NCBI GenBank assembly: GCA_017882655.1
Contig: JADGPB010000081.1
Location: 1-8,571 of the forward strand
Direction: 5' to 3'
Length of the DNA stretch: 8,571 bases
Source: Propionibacteriales bacterium
GTDB taxonomy: Bacteria; Actinomycetota; Actinomycetes; Propionibacteriales; Propionibacteriaceae
The translations under genes and the position numbers were made by a program. Below the pieces are notes generated by a model. That model was not told the origin of the DNA, did not search any database, and was given only the letters and a program-made list of their open reading frames with translations. Position 1 is the stretch's first letter, and the number at the start of each line of letters is the position of its first letter. This document shows, one piece after another, positions 1 to 6,451 of this stretch.

Positions 1-1137
1 AAGTCCTCGCCGGTGAGGGACATCCTGGCGGTGTTGGGCCGCGGCGACATCATCTCGTTCGCGGGCGGCATCCCCGACCCGACGCTGTTCGAGCTCGCCG
101 ACTTCCGCGAGTCGTTCGCGTACACGCTCGAGCATTACGGCCCCCGCGCGCTGCAGTACGCGTCGACGATCGGCGAGCCCGAGCTGCGCCAGCAGGCCGC
201 GAAGCGGATGTCCCGGTACCTGCCGACCGAGCCCCACCAGGTACAGGTGACCAGTGGCTCGCAGGAGGGCCTCTACCTCGTGGCGACGACGCTCGTCGAC
301 CCGGGCGACGTCATCCTCGTCGAGCGCCCCACCTACCTCACCGCCGTACAAGCATTCACCCTTGTGGGCGCCCGAATGGTGGGGGTCGACAGCGACGAGT
401 ACGGGATGATGCCGGACGCCCTCGCCGACGCCATCGAGACCCACGACCCCAAGCTGGTCTACCTCATCCCGACGTTCCAGAACCCCACCGGACGCACGAT
501 GTCGGCCGAGCGCCGGGCCGCGATCGCCGAGGTGCTCGTACGTACCGGCGTGCCGTTGCTCGAGGACGATCCGTACGGCGAGCTCCGTTTCGAGGGCGAG
601 TCCGTCCCACCGATCGCGGCCCAGCCGGGCATGGCCGAGCGGACCGTGCTGCTGAACTCGGCCTCCAAGGTGATGGCGCCCGGCGTACGGATCGGCTGGT
701 TGCGCGCCGAGGGCCAGATCCTGCGCTCGCTGGAGATCGCCAAGCAGGGTGTCGGGCTGCAGTCGGCCGTCACCGACCAGCTCGCGGTCGCGCACTACCT
801 GGAGACGTACGACCTCGACGCGCACATCGGACGCGTCGCCGACGTGTACCGGACAAGGCGCGATGCGATGCTCGCCGGGCTTGACGCGCGGCTGCCGAAG
901 GGCGCCACCACGACTCGCCCCGAAGGCGGCATGTTCGTCTGGGTACGGATCGGCGGCGACGTCGACTCGGCCAAGATCCTCCCGATGGCCGTCGACCTCG
1001 GAGTCGCGTTCGTACCGGGCTGGCCGTTCTACGCCAGCGACCCCGACCGTACGACGATGCGCCTGAGCTTCGTCACGAACTCACCCGAGATGATCGACGA
1101 GGGCCTCAGCCGCCTCGCGACCGCCTGGGGCTGGTGA
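1..1137 (+). CDS. PLP-dependent class I/II aminotransferase, 5' end cut by window edge
   Basis: Fold-type I PLP enzyme that moves an amino group between an amino acid and a 2-oxo acid in the cytoplasm. Counting from the first complete codon in the window (378 residues visible), it shows the SFAGGIPDP substrate loop near residue 20, NPTG at 161-164, Asp189 and Tyr192 in EDDPYGEL (cofactor ring contacts), the Schiff-base lysine Lys223 in NSASKVMAPG, Arg230 for the PLP phosphate, and Arg354 in MRLSF for the substrate carboxylate. All key residues are present. A GTG at 13 is open, but the codons before it (KSSP) match the SSPIRE-like N-terminus usual in this family, so the true start is upstream. 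The family layout resembles 2-aminoadipate/aromatic aminotransferases (LysN/ARO8-like). A MocR-type winged-helix domain is not visible and looks unlikely, because the visible start resembles the stand-alone N-terminus. Substrate cannot be told from sequence. It converges on the SGNH hydrolase gene. Confidence 0.93.
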   Translation, partial: KSSPVRDILAVLGRGDIISFAGGIPDPTLFELADFRESFAYTLEHYGPRALQYASTIGEPELRQQAAKRMSRYLPTEPHQVQVTSGSQEGLYLVATTLVDPGDVILVERPTYLTAVQAFTLVGARMVGVDSDEYGMMPDALADAIETHDPKLVYLIPTFQNPTGRTMSAERRAAIAEVLVRTGVPLLEDDPYGELRFEGESVPPIAAQPGMAERTVLLNSASKVMAPGVRIGWLRAEGQILRSLEIAKQGVGLQSAVTDQLAVAHYLETYDLDAHIGRVADVYRTRRDAMLAGLDARLPKGATTTRPEGGMFVWVRIGGDVDSAKILPMAVDLGVAFVPGWPFYASDPDRTTMRLSFVTNSPEMIDEGLSRLATAWGW

Positions 1138-1199
1138 CCGTCTACTGGTCGAGCTGCCGGGTCACCGAGTCGTTCCAGCTGGAGATCCTCGAAGCCTGA
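1134..1199 (+). CDS. possible 21-residue coupled small ORF
   Basis: A GTG overlaps the TGA of the aminotransferase (GTGA, the usual arrangement for translational coupling) and opens a 21-codon frame ending in TGA, five bases before the convergent SGNH gene ends. Twenty of the 21 codons end in G or C, as in real genes here. The peptide starts VTVYWSSCRVTESF. I do not recognise it. It could be a small coupled peptide, the decayed end of a lost gene, or chance. No separate ribosome binding site is needed if it is coupled. Weakly supported. Confidence 0.2.
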   Translation: MTVYWSSCRVTESFQLEILEA

Positions 1200-1203
1200 C
1201 GCG

Positions 1204-1956
1204 TCAGCCGGCCGCGATCTGGGTCCAGTCGCCGTACTTGTAGCTGCGGCTGTCGCCCGACGAGCGCTTGCGGATCCGACGCCCGACCCACGGCGCCACG
1301 TGGTCCCGGTAGTAGCGGGCCTCGGCGAGCGCACCCGAGTGCCATGGCCGCGGGATCGGGACCGGGTCGGGCGTCGAAGGCACCCCGAGCGCGGTGAGGA
1401 CGAGGTGGGCGACCCGCGAGTGTCCGTACGGGTTGAGGTGCAGCCGGTCCTCGCACCAGAACTCGGCGCCTCGCAGGACCGGGTCGTTGAACGCACTGAC
1501 GTACAGGATCCCCAGCTCGTCGGCGAGCTGCTGACCCGCGACGGTCAGCGTGGTTCCGCGTTCGCGGATGGTCGCGCCGAACGGGAGGCCCTGAGACGGG
1601 TCAGGGCCGCTCAGCAGCACGGGTCGTACGCCGGCCCGAAGGCACCGTGTGATGGCCGACCGGATGAGCGCCATCTGGACGGACGTGTCGTGCCCCGGGC
1701 GCAGCATGTCGTTGCCACCGCCGTTGAACGTCAGCAGTGTGGGTGGCGGGTCGAGCGCCAGCGCTGCGTCGACCTGTGTGGTCGCGATCGGGAGCAGCAG
1801 GCGGCCGCGGATCGCGAGGTTGGCGTACGTGACGGGCTCGTCGCTGTACGCCGCGAGTCCCTCGGCGACACGATCCGCCCAGCCTCGTGGCGTACCGTCA
1901 GGCCGCCAGTCCCCGACGCCCTCCGTGAAGCTGTCACCCACCGCCACGTACCGCAT
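1204..1956 (-). CDS. SGNH/GDSL-family hydrolase (esterase or lipase-like)
   Basis: A 250-residue serine esterase of the SGNH superfamily, which cleaves ester bonds in lipids, acyl-thioesters or acylated sugars; the substrate is unknown. Block I is GDSFTEG with nucleophile Ser9; block II is around Asn46-Gly51 (NLAIRG); block III is GGGNDML with Gly81, Asn82 and Asp83; block V is DRLHLNPYGH with Asp170 and His173. The catalytic set is therefore complete. The tail near 225-236 (GRRIRKRSSGD) matches a conserved C-terminal motif I recall from actinobacterial members. There is no signal peptide, since Ser9 lies almost at the N-terminus, so the enzyme is probably cytoplasmic. The ATG at 1954-1956 is chosen because MRYVAVGDS is the normal family start. 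The same frame stays open much further upstream, but that part lies under the DUF4203 gene and is spurious. The ribosome binding site is weak. It is the last gene of the leftward trio, 71 bp after DUF4203. Confidence 0.92.
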   Translation of the reverse strand: MRYVAVGDSFTEGVGDWRPDGTPRGWADRVAEGLAAYSDEPVTYANLAIRGRLLLPIATTQVDAALALDPPPTLLTFNGGGNDMLRPGHDTSVQMALIRSAITRCLRAGVRPVLLSGPDPSQGLPFGATIRERGTTLTVAGQQLADELGILYVSAFNDPVLRGAEFWCEDRLHLNPYGHSRVAHLVLTALGVPSTPDPVPIPRPWHSGALAEARYYRDHVAPWVGRRIRKRSSGDSRSYKYGDWTQIAAG

Positions 1957-2027
1957 GGACCCATCTTGCCGAGGGATCAAGGGGTCGCGGAAGACCTCCG
2001 GATTCTGGCCCGGCGGACGTGTCGCCC

Positions 2028-2663
2028 TCAGGCCTTGGCCTTGCCCCATTTCGTACGGACCGGGTTGCGGACCTTCAGGTAGCGCCTCTGAGTGACGAGA
2101 CCGAGGGCGACGAGGCCCAGGTACAGCGCGTACCAGCCCCAGCCGTCGGCGAACACAGCGGTGATAGTCGCCTGATCCAGAGCGGCCGGACCGACCTTGC
2201 CCAGCGCCAGCATCGTGCCTAGCACCGTCACGCTGGCGCCCGTCAGCACCGTGAGGATGACCAGGATCAGGCCGGGCAGGTCGAGGCGCCAGGCGACGAT
2301 GGCCAGCACGATCGCAGCAAGGATGCCCGCGACCAGCGAGGCCGCGCGGTTGTCGACGTGCAGCGCGACCATGGCGCTCGTCCCGAGCGTGAACCCGATC
2401 GCGGCCAGGCCGCCGATCATCGCGACCTTGTAGACGAAGAACGCGAGCAATCCGCACACGACGGCGCCGATCGCGCCGCCGATCAGGCCGGCCTGGCTCT
2501 GGAACAGGGTCGTGTGGGTGACTTGGGCGACCACGGCCGCGCCGATCAAGAACCCCACCAGCCCGCCGAACAGGCTGATGATCGCCCTGATCGTCGCGTA
2601 GCCGCGCAGCACCAACGACAACCCGATCAGGGCCGCCACTACACCGATCGTCGTGCTGGTCAT
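2028..2663 (-). CDS. DUF4203 family seven-TM membrane protein
   Basis: A 211-residue integral membrane protein that is almost entirely hydrophobic and rich in Gly and Ala. Seven membrane segments can be drawn at about 5-22, 25-48, 57-79, 80-101, 107-125, 129-154 and 174-191, followed by a short basic tail (QRRYLKVRNPVRTKWGKAKA region) that should face the cytoplasm. Length, segment number and Gly-rich helices fit the DUF4203/TMEM198-like family, whose bacterial function is unknown to me; this assignment is by eye. The start at 2661-2663 is chosen because a GGAGG lies just upstream; another in-frame ATG 30 bp further up has no such site. It lies 87 bp downstream of the MMPL gene and 71 bp upstream of the SGNH hydrolase, all on the same strand, so co-transcription is possible but not shown. 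Confidence 0.8.
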   Translation of the reverse strand: MTSTTIGVVAALIGLSLVLRGYATIRAIISLFGGLVGFLIGAAVVAQVTHTTLFQSQAGLIGGAIGAVVCGLLAFFVYKVAMIGGLAAIGFTLGTSAMVALHVDNRAASLVAGILAAIVLAIVAWRLDLPGLILVILTVLTGASVTVLGTMLALGKVGPAALDQATITAVFADGWGWYALYLGLVALGLVTQRRYLKVRNPVRTKWGKAKA

Positions 2664-2667
2664 CCGA

Positions 2668-2672
2668 CCTCC
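2668..2672 (-). promoter_or_regulatory. Shine-Dalgarno site fixing the DUF4203 start
   Basis: On the minus strand the sequence reads GGAGG, then four bases, then ATG. The spacing is a little short but this is the best match in the region. It supports the start at 2663 over the in-frame ATG at 2693. Confidence 0.65.
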
Positions 2673-2750
2673 GTGAGTTCGACTCGTACACACATGGTGC
2701 CCGGTCCACCTATCAGAGGCGACTGGGCCACGACACGCCTGAGCCCGGCG

Positions 2751-5030
2751 TCAGCGCGCGTGACGCGGAGGCGCTGAGGGGACGGTCGCCACCTCCGACG
2801 CGTCGGCGTGACGAGGGGTGATGTCGATGGCGAAGCGGCGCGCGAACCGCTTGAGAGGCCCGGGCGCCCACCAGTTGAGGTCGCCGAGAACGGTCATGGT
2901 GGCCGGTACGAGGAGCATGCGGACCAGTGTGGAATCGAGCACCACGACGATCGCGAGCGTGACGCCGATCTCCTCGATGGGGATGAGCGAGCCGGAGCCG
3001 AAGCCCATGAAGACGACCACGATGACCGACGCCGCCGAGGTGATGATGCGGCCGCTGCGCTGGAGACCGAGCCGTACGGCCTCGTCGTTGCTCTTGCCCG
3101 TGTCGTACAACTCCTTGACCCGGTCGAGCAGGAAGACCTCGTAGTCCATCGCCAGTCCGAAGCCGAACGCGATGGCGATGGCGACGATGTACGACTCGAG
3201 GCCCGTCCTCGCGAAGCCATGAGCCGTCGAGAAGATCCACGTCGCGATTCCCACGGACGCCGCGATCGAGAGGCCGTTGGTGATGAGGGCTTTGAGCGGT
3301 ACGAGGAGGGAGCCGGTCATCAGGAACAGCATGAGGAACGTCGCGCCGACAACGAATGATGCCGCGAGCGGGAAGCCGTCGAGCAGCGCCTGGGTGAAGT
3401 CGAGCTGGCCGGCCGCCTCGCCGGCGACCATGAGCGTCGGGTCGAGGCCCCGGATGCCTTTGACTACTGTCGTGGCGTCCTTGCCGCCGGCGTCGGCGAG
3501 GTCGAACCGTACCTGCAGGAGGACGTGGCCGTCCTTCAGCGCGAAGGGCGCATCGACGCTCTTCACGTGGTCGAGCGCCGCGATCTTCGCCGACAGGGTG
3601 GCGAGGCCCGCGGTGCCGGGATCGGTCTGCGTGACGACGAACGCGTGGGCCGCTGCGAGGTAGGGGAACGAGTCGTCGAGGGTGTTGAAGTACGACCGCT
3701 GTTCGCTGCCCTTCGGCAGCAGGTCGAGGCCGCTGTTGCGCAGCTGGAGGCCGCCCAGGGGGAGGATCGCAAGGGCGAGCAGGACCAGGACGCCCGCGAT
3801 GATCCACCACGAGCGGCGCTGAACCCAGGTGGCGAGCTTCGAGAACGCGCCCTCGTCCTTCGACGCGTCGCCCAGGATGCGCAGGAGCGTCCCGAAACCG
3901 GGGACGCGCCGCAGCACGCTCGCGTGCGCGAAACGCCGCCCGAACAGTGTGAGCACGGCCGGAAGCAGCGTGATCGCGGAGAACAGCGCCAGCAGTACGA
4001 CGCTCGCGGCCGCCACGCCGATGCCACGCAGGATCGTCGGCGACATCGCGAGCAGGCCGAGCACGGAGGCCGCAATCGTCAGTGCTGAGAACGCGACCGT
4101 ACGACCGGAGGTGGAGACCGTACGACGCACAGCGAGCTGTACGAGGGGGTCGTGGCGGCTTGGCCCACCAGTGAGGCCCGCGCCCGCCAATGTCAGCTCC
4201 TCGCGGAAGCGCGACACGATGAGCAGCCCGTAGTCGATGGACAGGCCGAGCCCGATGACGGTGACGACGTTGACGGTGACCGAGTCGAGCGTTATCACGT
4301 ACGACAGGGCGAGCACCGCACCGAAGCCACCGAGGATCGACGCGATCGCGCCGATGATCGGCATCCCGGCGGCGAGCAGGCCGCCGAAGACCAGCACCAT
4401 GACGACCAGGGAGATCGGCAACGAGACGGCCTCGGCCCGAACGAGGTCGCTCTCCATCACGTCGTTGATCGAGCGCAAGATGAGGTGGTTGCTCGACGCG
4501 ATGGCCGTCGCGCTGGGGATGGCCGCGCTGACGTCGGAGCCGAACGTACGAAGGCGTGTCGTCACGGCATCGCTCGCGACGCGATCCTCGTCGGACGAGA
4601 GTCCGTCGGCGAGCAGGACCTGTACGACGAAGCCCTTTCCGTCCGTGGCGATGAACGGCAGGATCCTCGGGTCCGGAGGCGATATCGCCCAGGGATCGAC
4701 CACGGTCCTGACGCCCGAGATGGCCGTCAGATCGGTACGGGCGGTGGCCATCGCCGGAGCCAGCTTGACCATCTGCGCCGTGTTCGTGATGTCCACGCCC
4801 TGCACGAGGAGCCGTACGGTCGAGCCACCGGCTGAGTTGTCGAGGATCACGCTCGCCTGCTCAGACCCGCTGCCCGGCACGCGCGGATCGGACGGCTCGA
4901 GCTTGTCGAAGACCCCCTGCCCGCCCACGCCCACGATCGCTAGGGCCGCCGACGTAATCGTCAGCACCAGCCACACGGCGATGACGATGAACGGGTGCCT
5001 GGTCGTGAGGCGGCCGACGGTGGCGAACAC
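2751..5030 (-). CDS. MMPL family (RND-type) transporter
   Basis: A 759-residue inner-membrane exporter of the RND superfamily, MMPL branch, whose members move lipids, siderophores or drugs using the proton gradient. It has the duplicated RND layout: TM1 at about 14-36, a large outer loop to about 200, five segments at about 203-362, TM7 at about 408-426, a second outer loop to about 552, and five segments at about 556-712. Each half carries the hallmark Asp-Tyr pair: Asp266-Tyr267 in GLSIDYGLLIVSRF and Asp629-Tyr630 in GLAMDYEVFLLDRVKE, the expected proton-relay residues. Length fits the short actinobacterial MMPL type (YdfJ-like), without the long C-terminal domain of some mycobacterial MmpLs. 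The start is GTG at 5028-5030, giving the typical MFATVGRLTTRHP opening; no Shine-Dalgarno is visible. The gene-free stretch upstream carries an operator-like dyad cluster. No regulator gene lies next to it here. Cargo is unknown. Confidence 0.93.
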   Translation of the reverse strand: MFATVGRLTTRHPFIVIAVWLVLTITSAALAIVGVGGQGVFDKLEPSDPRVPGSGSEQASVILDNSAGGSTVRLLVQGVDITNTAQMVKLAPAMATARTDLTAISGVRTVVDPWAISPPDPRILPFIATDGKGFVVQVLLADGLSSDEDRVASDAVTTRLRTFGSDVSAAIPSATAIASSNHLILRSINDVMESDLVRAEAVSLPISLVVMVLVFGGLLAAGMPIIGAIASILGGFGAVLALSYVITLDSVTVNVVTVIGLGLSIDYGLLIVSRFREELTLAGAGLTGGPSRHDPLVQLAVRRTVSTSGRTVAFSALTIAASVLGLLAMSPTILRGIGVAAASVVLLALFSAITLLPAVLTLFGRRFAHASVLRRVPGFGTLLRILGDASKDEGAFSKLATWVQRRSWWIIAGVLVLLALAILPLGGLQLRNSGLDLLPKGSEQRSYFNTLDDSFPYLAAAHAFVVTQTDPGTAGLATLSAKIAALDHVKSVDAPFALKDGHVLLQVRFDLADAGGKDATTVVKGIRGLDPTLMVAGEAAGQLDFTQALLDGFPLAASFVVGATFLMLFLMTGSLLVPLKALITNGLSIAASVGIATWIFSTAHGFARTGLESYIVAIAIAFGFGLAMDYEVFLLDRVKELYDTGKSNDEAVRLGLQRSGRIITSAASVIVVVFMGFGSGSLIPIEEIGVTLAIVVVLDSTLVRMLLVPATMTVLGDLNWWAPGPLKRFARRFAIDITPRHADASEVATVPSAPPRHAR

Positions 5031-5062
5031 CTACAAACTGTCGCACAGGCTTGTCACGCCGG

Positions 5063-5092
5063 GGTTCCAACCGAACCGCTGGTTATGAAACC
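5063..5092. promoter_or_regulatory. cluster of overlapping AACC/GGTT inverted repeats, operator candidate
   Basis: Five AACC/GGTT tetramers fall in 30 bp, starting at 5063, 5069, 5074, 5081 and 5089. They form overlapping dyads: GGTTC-N5-GAACC (5063-5077), AACC-N3-GGTT (5074-5084) and GGTT-N4-AACC (5081-5092). The cluster lies 33-62 bp upstream of the MMPL start, where an operator or promoter would sit. On the minus strand it also holds GGAACC, which resembles the -35 element of ECF sigma factors, but I find no convincing -10 at the right spacing. Function is inferred. Confidence 0.4.
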
Positions 5093-5219
5093 GTATCTCG
5101 CACACCGGGGTGCCGAGCGAGTCCGGGGGAGGCGGAGTACGTGCTGCACGGAGCGCTCCCAGGATCCATCGGCCGCCCTCGACCGCCCGCAGGTCTCGCC
5201 TCCCGCAGAGCCACGTGTA

Positions 5220-5285
5220 GGTACAGGTGCTCTCGCCGAGGGGTACAGGTGCTCTCGCGGAGGGGTACAGAGTCTCTCGCCGAGG
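5220..5285. repeat. three tandem copies of a 22-bp repeat
   Basis: Head-to-tail copies occupy 5220-5241, 5242-5263 and 5264-5285. Each begins GGTACAG and ends with a CTCTCGC(C/G)GAGG core. Copies 1 and 2 differ at one base; copy 3 differs from copy 1 at positions 8-10 of the unit. The CTCGCCGAG core of copies 1 and 3 is a short palindrome around a central base. There are no spacers. The array begins 12 bp beyond the ppgK stop. The remainder of the 267-bp gap (5031-5297) holds the dyad cluster nearer the MMPL gene and a 10-bp palindrome GGAGCGCTCC at 5150-5159; I see no gene in it. Confidence 0.9.
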
Positions 5286-5297
5286 GAGGGGTGTGCG

Positions 5298-6059
5298 TCA
5301 GTCCGCGGCCAACGCCGCGGCGCCGATGATGCCGGCTGCGTTCTTGAGGGTGGCGGGGATGATGGGGGTCTCGAGGTGGAGCAGGGGCAGGAACTTCTCT
5401 GCCTTGCGGCTCACGCCTCCGCCCACGACGAAGAGGTCTGGGGAGAAGAGGAACTCGAGGAACGAGTAGTACGGCTGGAGGCGCTCGGTGGCCCACTGCT
5501 CGTACGTCAAGCCTTCCCGGTCTTTCACCGATGCCGCAGCGCGGGTCTCGGCATCGAAGCCGTTGAGCTGGAGGTGGCCGAGCTCGGCGTTGGGGATCAG
5601 CACGCCGTCGTACAGCAGCGCGATCCCGATGCCCGTGCCAAGGGTTGTGAGGATGACGAGGCCGTCCTTACCCTTCGCCGCCCCGTACCGCAGCTCGGCG
5701 ACGCCCGCCGCGTCGGCGTCGTTGACGAGGTGGACATGACGGCCGAGCACCTTGGAGAAGAGCTCTTCGCCGTTGCAGTTCATCCACGACTTGTCGATGT
5801 TGGCGGCGGACTTCACGACACCGTGACGGACGATGCCGGGGATCGTCACGCCGATGGGCGCGTCGGCCGGCAGAGTGTGGAGGAACTGCTTGGCGATCTC
5901 GCCGACGACCGCCGCGACTGCCTCCGGCGTCGACTTCGACGGCGTCGAGATCTTGCACCGGTCCTCGAGGAACTCGCCGGTGACCAGGTCGACGGGGGCA
6001 CCCTTGATGCCGCTTCCGCCGATGTCGATTCCCAGCGCTACGGTCGGCTTGTCAGCCAC
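5298..6059 (-). CDS. ppgK: polyphosphate glucokinase (polyphosphate/ATP-glucose phosphotransferase)
   Basis: Cytoplasmic ROK-family sugar kinase that makes glucose 6-phosphate from glucose using inorganic polyphosphate or ATP, as in other actinobacteria. The 253-residue product matches the family's usual length. It has the phosphate-1 loop GIDIGGSGIKG (10-20), the KSW stretch typical of PpgK (90-92), the catalytic Asp114 in VNDADAAG, the phosphate-2 loop LGTGIG (140-145), ELGHL (159-163), and a C-terminal FSPDLFVVGGGVSRKAEKF motif with the Gly-rich adenosine site. The CxCGxxGC zinc site of many ROK proteins is absent, as is normal for PpgK. The GTG at 6057-6059 is chosen because an AGGAGG lies five bases upstream. 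It lies 104 bp downstream of the DUF5302 gene on the same strand, with two perfect inverted repeats between them. Polyphosphate use is inferred from family similarity. Confidence 0.94.
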   Translation of the reverse strand: MADKPTVALGIDIGGSGIKGAPVDLVTGEFLEDRCKISTPSKSTPEAVAAVVGEIAKQFLHTLPADAPIGVTIPGIVRHGVVKSAANIDKSWMNCNGEELFSKVLGRHVHLVNDADAAGVAELRYGAAKGKDGLVILTTLGTGIGIALLYDGVLIPNAELGHLQLNGFDAETRAAASVKDREGLTYEQWATERLQPYYSFLEFLFSPDLFVVGGGVSRKAEKFLPLLHLETPIIPATLKNAAGIIGAAALAAD

Positions 6060-6064
6060 GGAGT

Positions 6065-6070
6065 CCTCCT
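6065..6070 (-). promoter_or_regulatory. Shine-Dalgarno site of ppgK
   Basis: The minus strand reads GAGGAGG, then ACTCC, then the GTG start. The near-perfect match and 5-base spacing confirm the GTG start of ppgK. Confidence 0.85.
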
Positions 6071-6080
6071 CGAGACGGGC

Positions 6081-6104
6081 ACGGCCGACTGTCTGCTCGG
6101 CCGT
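6081..6104. promoter_or_regulatory. perfect 8-bp inverted repeat in the ppgK leader
   Basis: ACGGCCGA and TCGGCCGT flank an 8-base centre (CTGTCTGC on the + strand). The dyad ends 10 bases before the ppgK Shine-Dalgarno. It has no T-run on either side, so it is not a standard terminator. It could be a repressor operator or an RNA hairpin in the ppgK leader. The arms are seen directly; the role is inferred. Confidence 0.45.
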
Positions 6105-6122
6105 TGGCCCGCATCCTCCCGC

Positions 6123-6151
6123 ACCCCGCGTGCCACTGCAATCAGCGGGGT
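6123..6151 (-). terminator. possible hairpin after DUF5302 (no T-run)
   Basis: A perfect 7-bp inverted repeat, ACCCCGC and GCGGGGT with a 15-base loop, starts 12 bases beyond the DUF5302 stop. Its position suits a transcription end or a partial terminator before ppgK, but the loop is long and no T-run follows. If it does not stop transcription, DUF5302 and ppgK could be co-transcribed. Confidence 0.25.
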
Positions 6152-6163
6152 CGAATCAAGGGC

Positions 6164-6346
6164 TCAGCCTCCGGACTTGCGGCGGAACTCGCGCTTGCCG
6201 GCGGCGGCGCGGTGAGGTCCGCCCGCGACCTTGCTGCCCTGCGCGTGCTGCTCGCCCGACGACTCCTTGCCCTTCTTGGCCTCCAGCGCGAGCCGCATGG
6301 CCTCCTTGGGATCGATGGCCTCGGGCTCGGTCGTCTCTTCACTCAT
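6164..6346 (-). CDS. DUF5302 small hydrophilic protein
   Basis: A 60-residue protein with no known function. It has an acidic N-terminal part (MSEETTEPEAIDPKEAMRL), a central Lys/Glu/Ser/Gly-rich stretch (LEAKKGKESSGEQH), and a basic C-terminus with HRAAAGKREFRRKSGG. This order, including the KEAMRLALEAKK helix and the final RRKSG, fits the DUF5302 family that I recall from actinobacteria; this assignment is by eye. It has no membrane segment or signal peptide and is probably cytoplasmic and partly disordered. The ATG at 6344-6346 gives the family-typical MSEE start; the open frame upstream of it is antisense to fadH and is spurious. No strong Shine-Dalgarno is visible. It is divergent from fadH (105 bp between starts) and lies upstream of ppgK on the same strand. 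Confidence 0.8.
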   Translation of the reverse strand: MSEETTEPEAIDPKEAMRLALEAKKGKESSGEQHAQGSKVAGGPHRAAAGKREFRRKSGG

Positions 6347-6420
6347 GAGGGTCACTCTGCCACGCCGCACGCCAGCACAGCAGCCCACATCCAACAGCGC
6401 GGTACGGAGTCGCACGGTCG

Positions 6421-6439
6421 AGGGCTGCAGCTGAGCCCT
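6421..6439. promoter_or_regulatory. inverted repeat abutting the fadH -10, operator candidate
   Basis: AGGGCT and AGCCCT form a perfect 6-bp dyad around GCAGCTG. The dyad ends at the base just before the proposed -10 of fadH, so it fills the -35/-10 spacer, and a bound protein would block RNA polymerase. The regulator is unknown; a TetR-type fatty-acid regulator is one possibility. Confidence 0.4.
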
Positions 6440-6445
6440 TACGAT
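6440..6445 (+). promoter_or_regulatory. putative -10 element of a leaderless fadH promoter
   Basis: TACGAT matches the actinobacterial -10 pattern TANNNT and is followed by six bases and then the fadH ATG at 6452. This is the spacing expected when transcription begins at the A of the start codon. No Shine-Dalgarno is present upstream of the ATG, which agrees. The -35 is poor (GTCGAG region at 17 bp), as is common in actinobacteria. Confidence 0.5.
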
Positions 6446-6451
6446 GACGCG

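Noticed and set aside
1..1137. MocR-type regulator (HTH plus aminotransferase)
   Set aside because: The visible N-terminal residues match stand-alone aminotransferases, where this segment is near the protein start. The upstream part is outside the window, so it cannot be fully excluded.
1138..1203. Bidirectional intrinsic terminator between the convergent aminotransferase and SGNH genes
   Set aside because: Only weak pairings (AGCTG with CAGCT, long loop) and no T-run are visible.
2661..2693. Upstream ATG at 2693 as the DUF4203 start
   Set aside because: It has no Shine-Dalgarno and adds a polar stretch, while the ATG at 2663 has GGAGG upstream.
1204..2709. 501-codon open frame on the minus strand spanning the SGNH and DUF4203 regions
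   Set aside because: Only its last 250 codons have family motifs. The upstream part lies over the DUF4203 gene in another frame and reads as Arg/Gly/Asp-rich shadow sequence.
2713..3810. 365-codon minus-strand open frame inside the MMPL gene
   Set aside because: It overlaps the MMPL frame, which has clear RND motifs and membrane segments, and its own translation is low-complexity Arg/Pro/His-rich.
5220..5285. CRISPR array
   Set aside because: The three repeats are directly adjacent with no spacers, and no cas gene is present.
5031..5297. Small RNA, tRNA or short gene in the MMPL-ppgK gap
   Set aside because: There is no cloverleaf, and the short open frames show no protein-like composition or ribosome site. 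Only the repeat, the dyad cluster and a 10-bp palindrome stand out.
6444..6446. ATG at 6444 as the fadH start
   Set aside because: It is out of frame with the fadH protein and overlaps the proposed -10.
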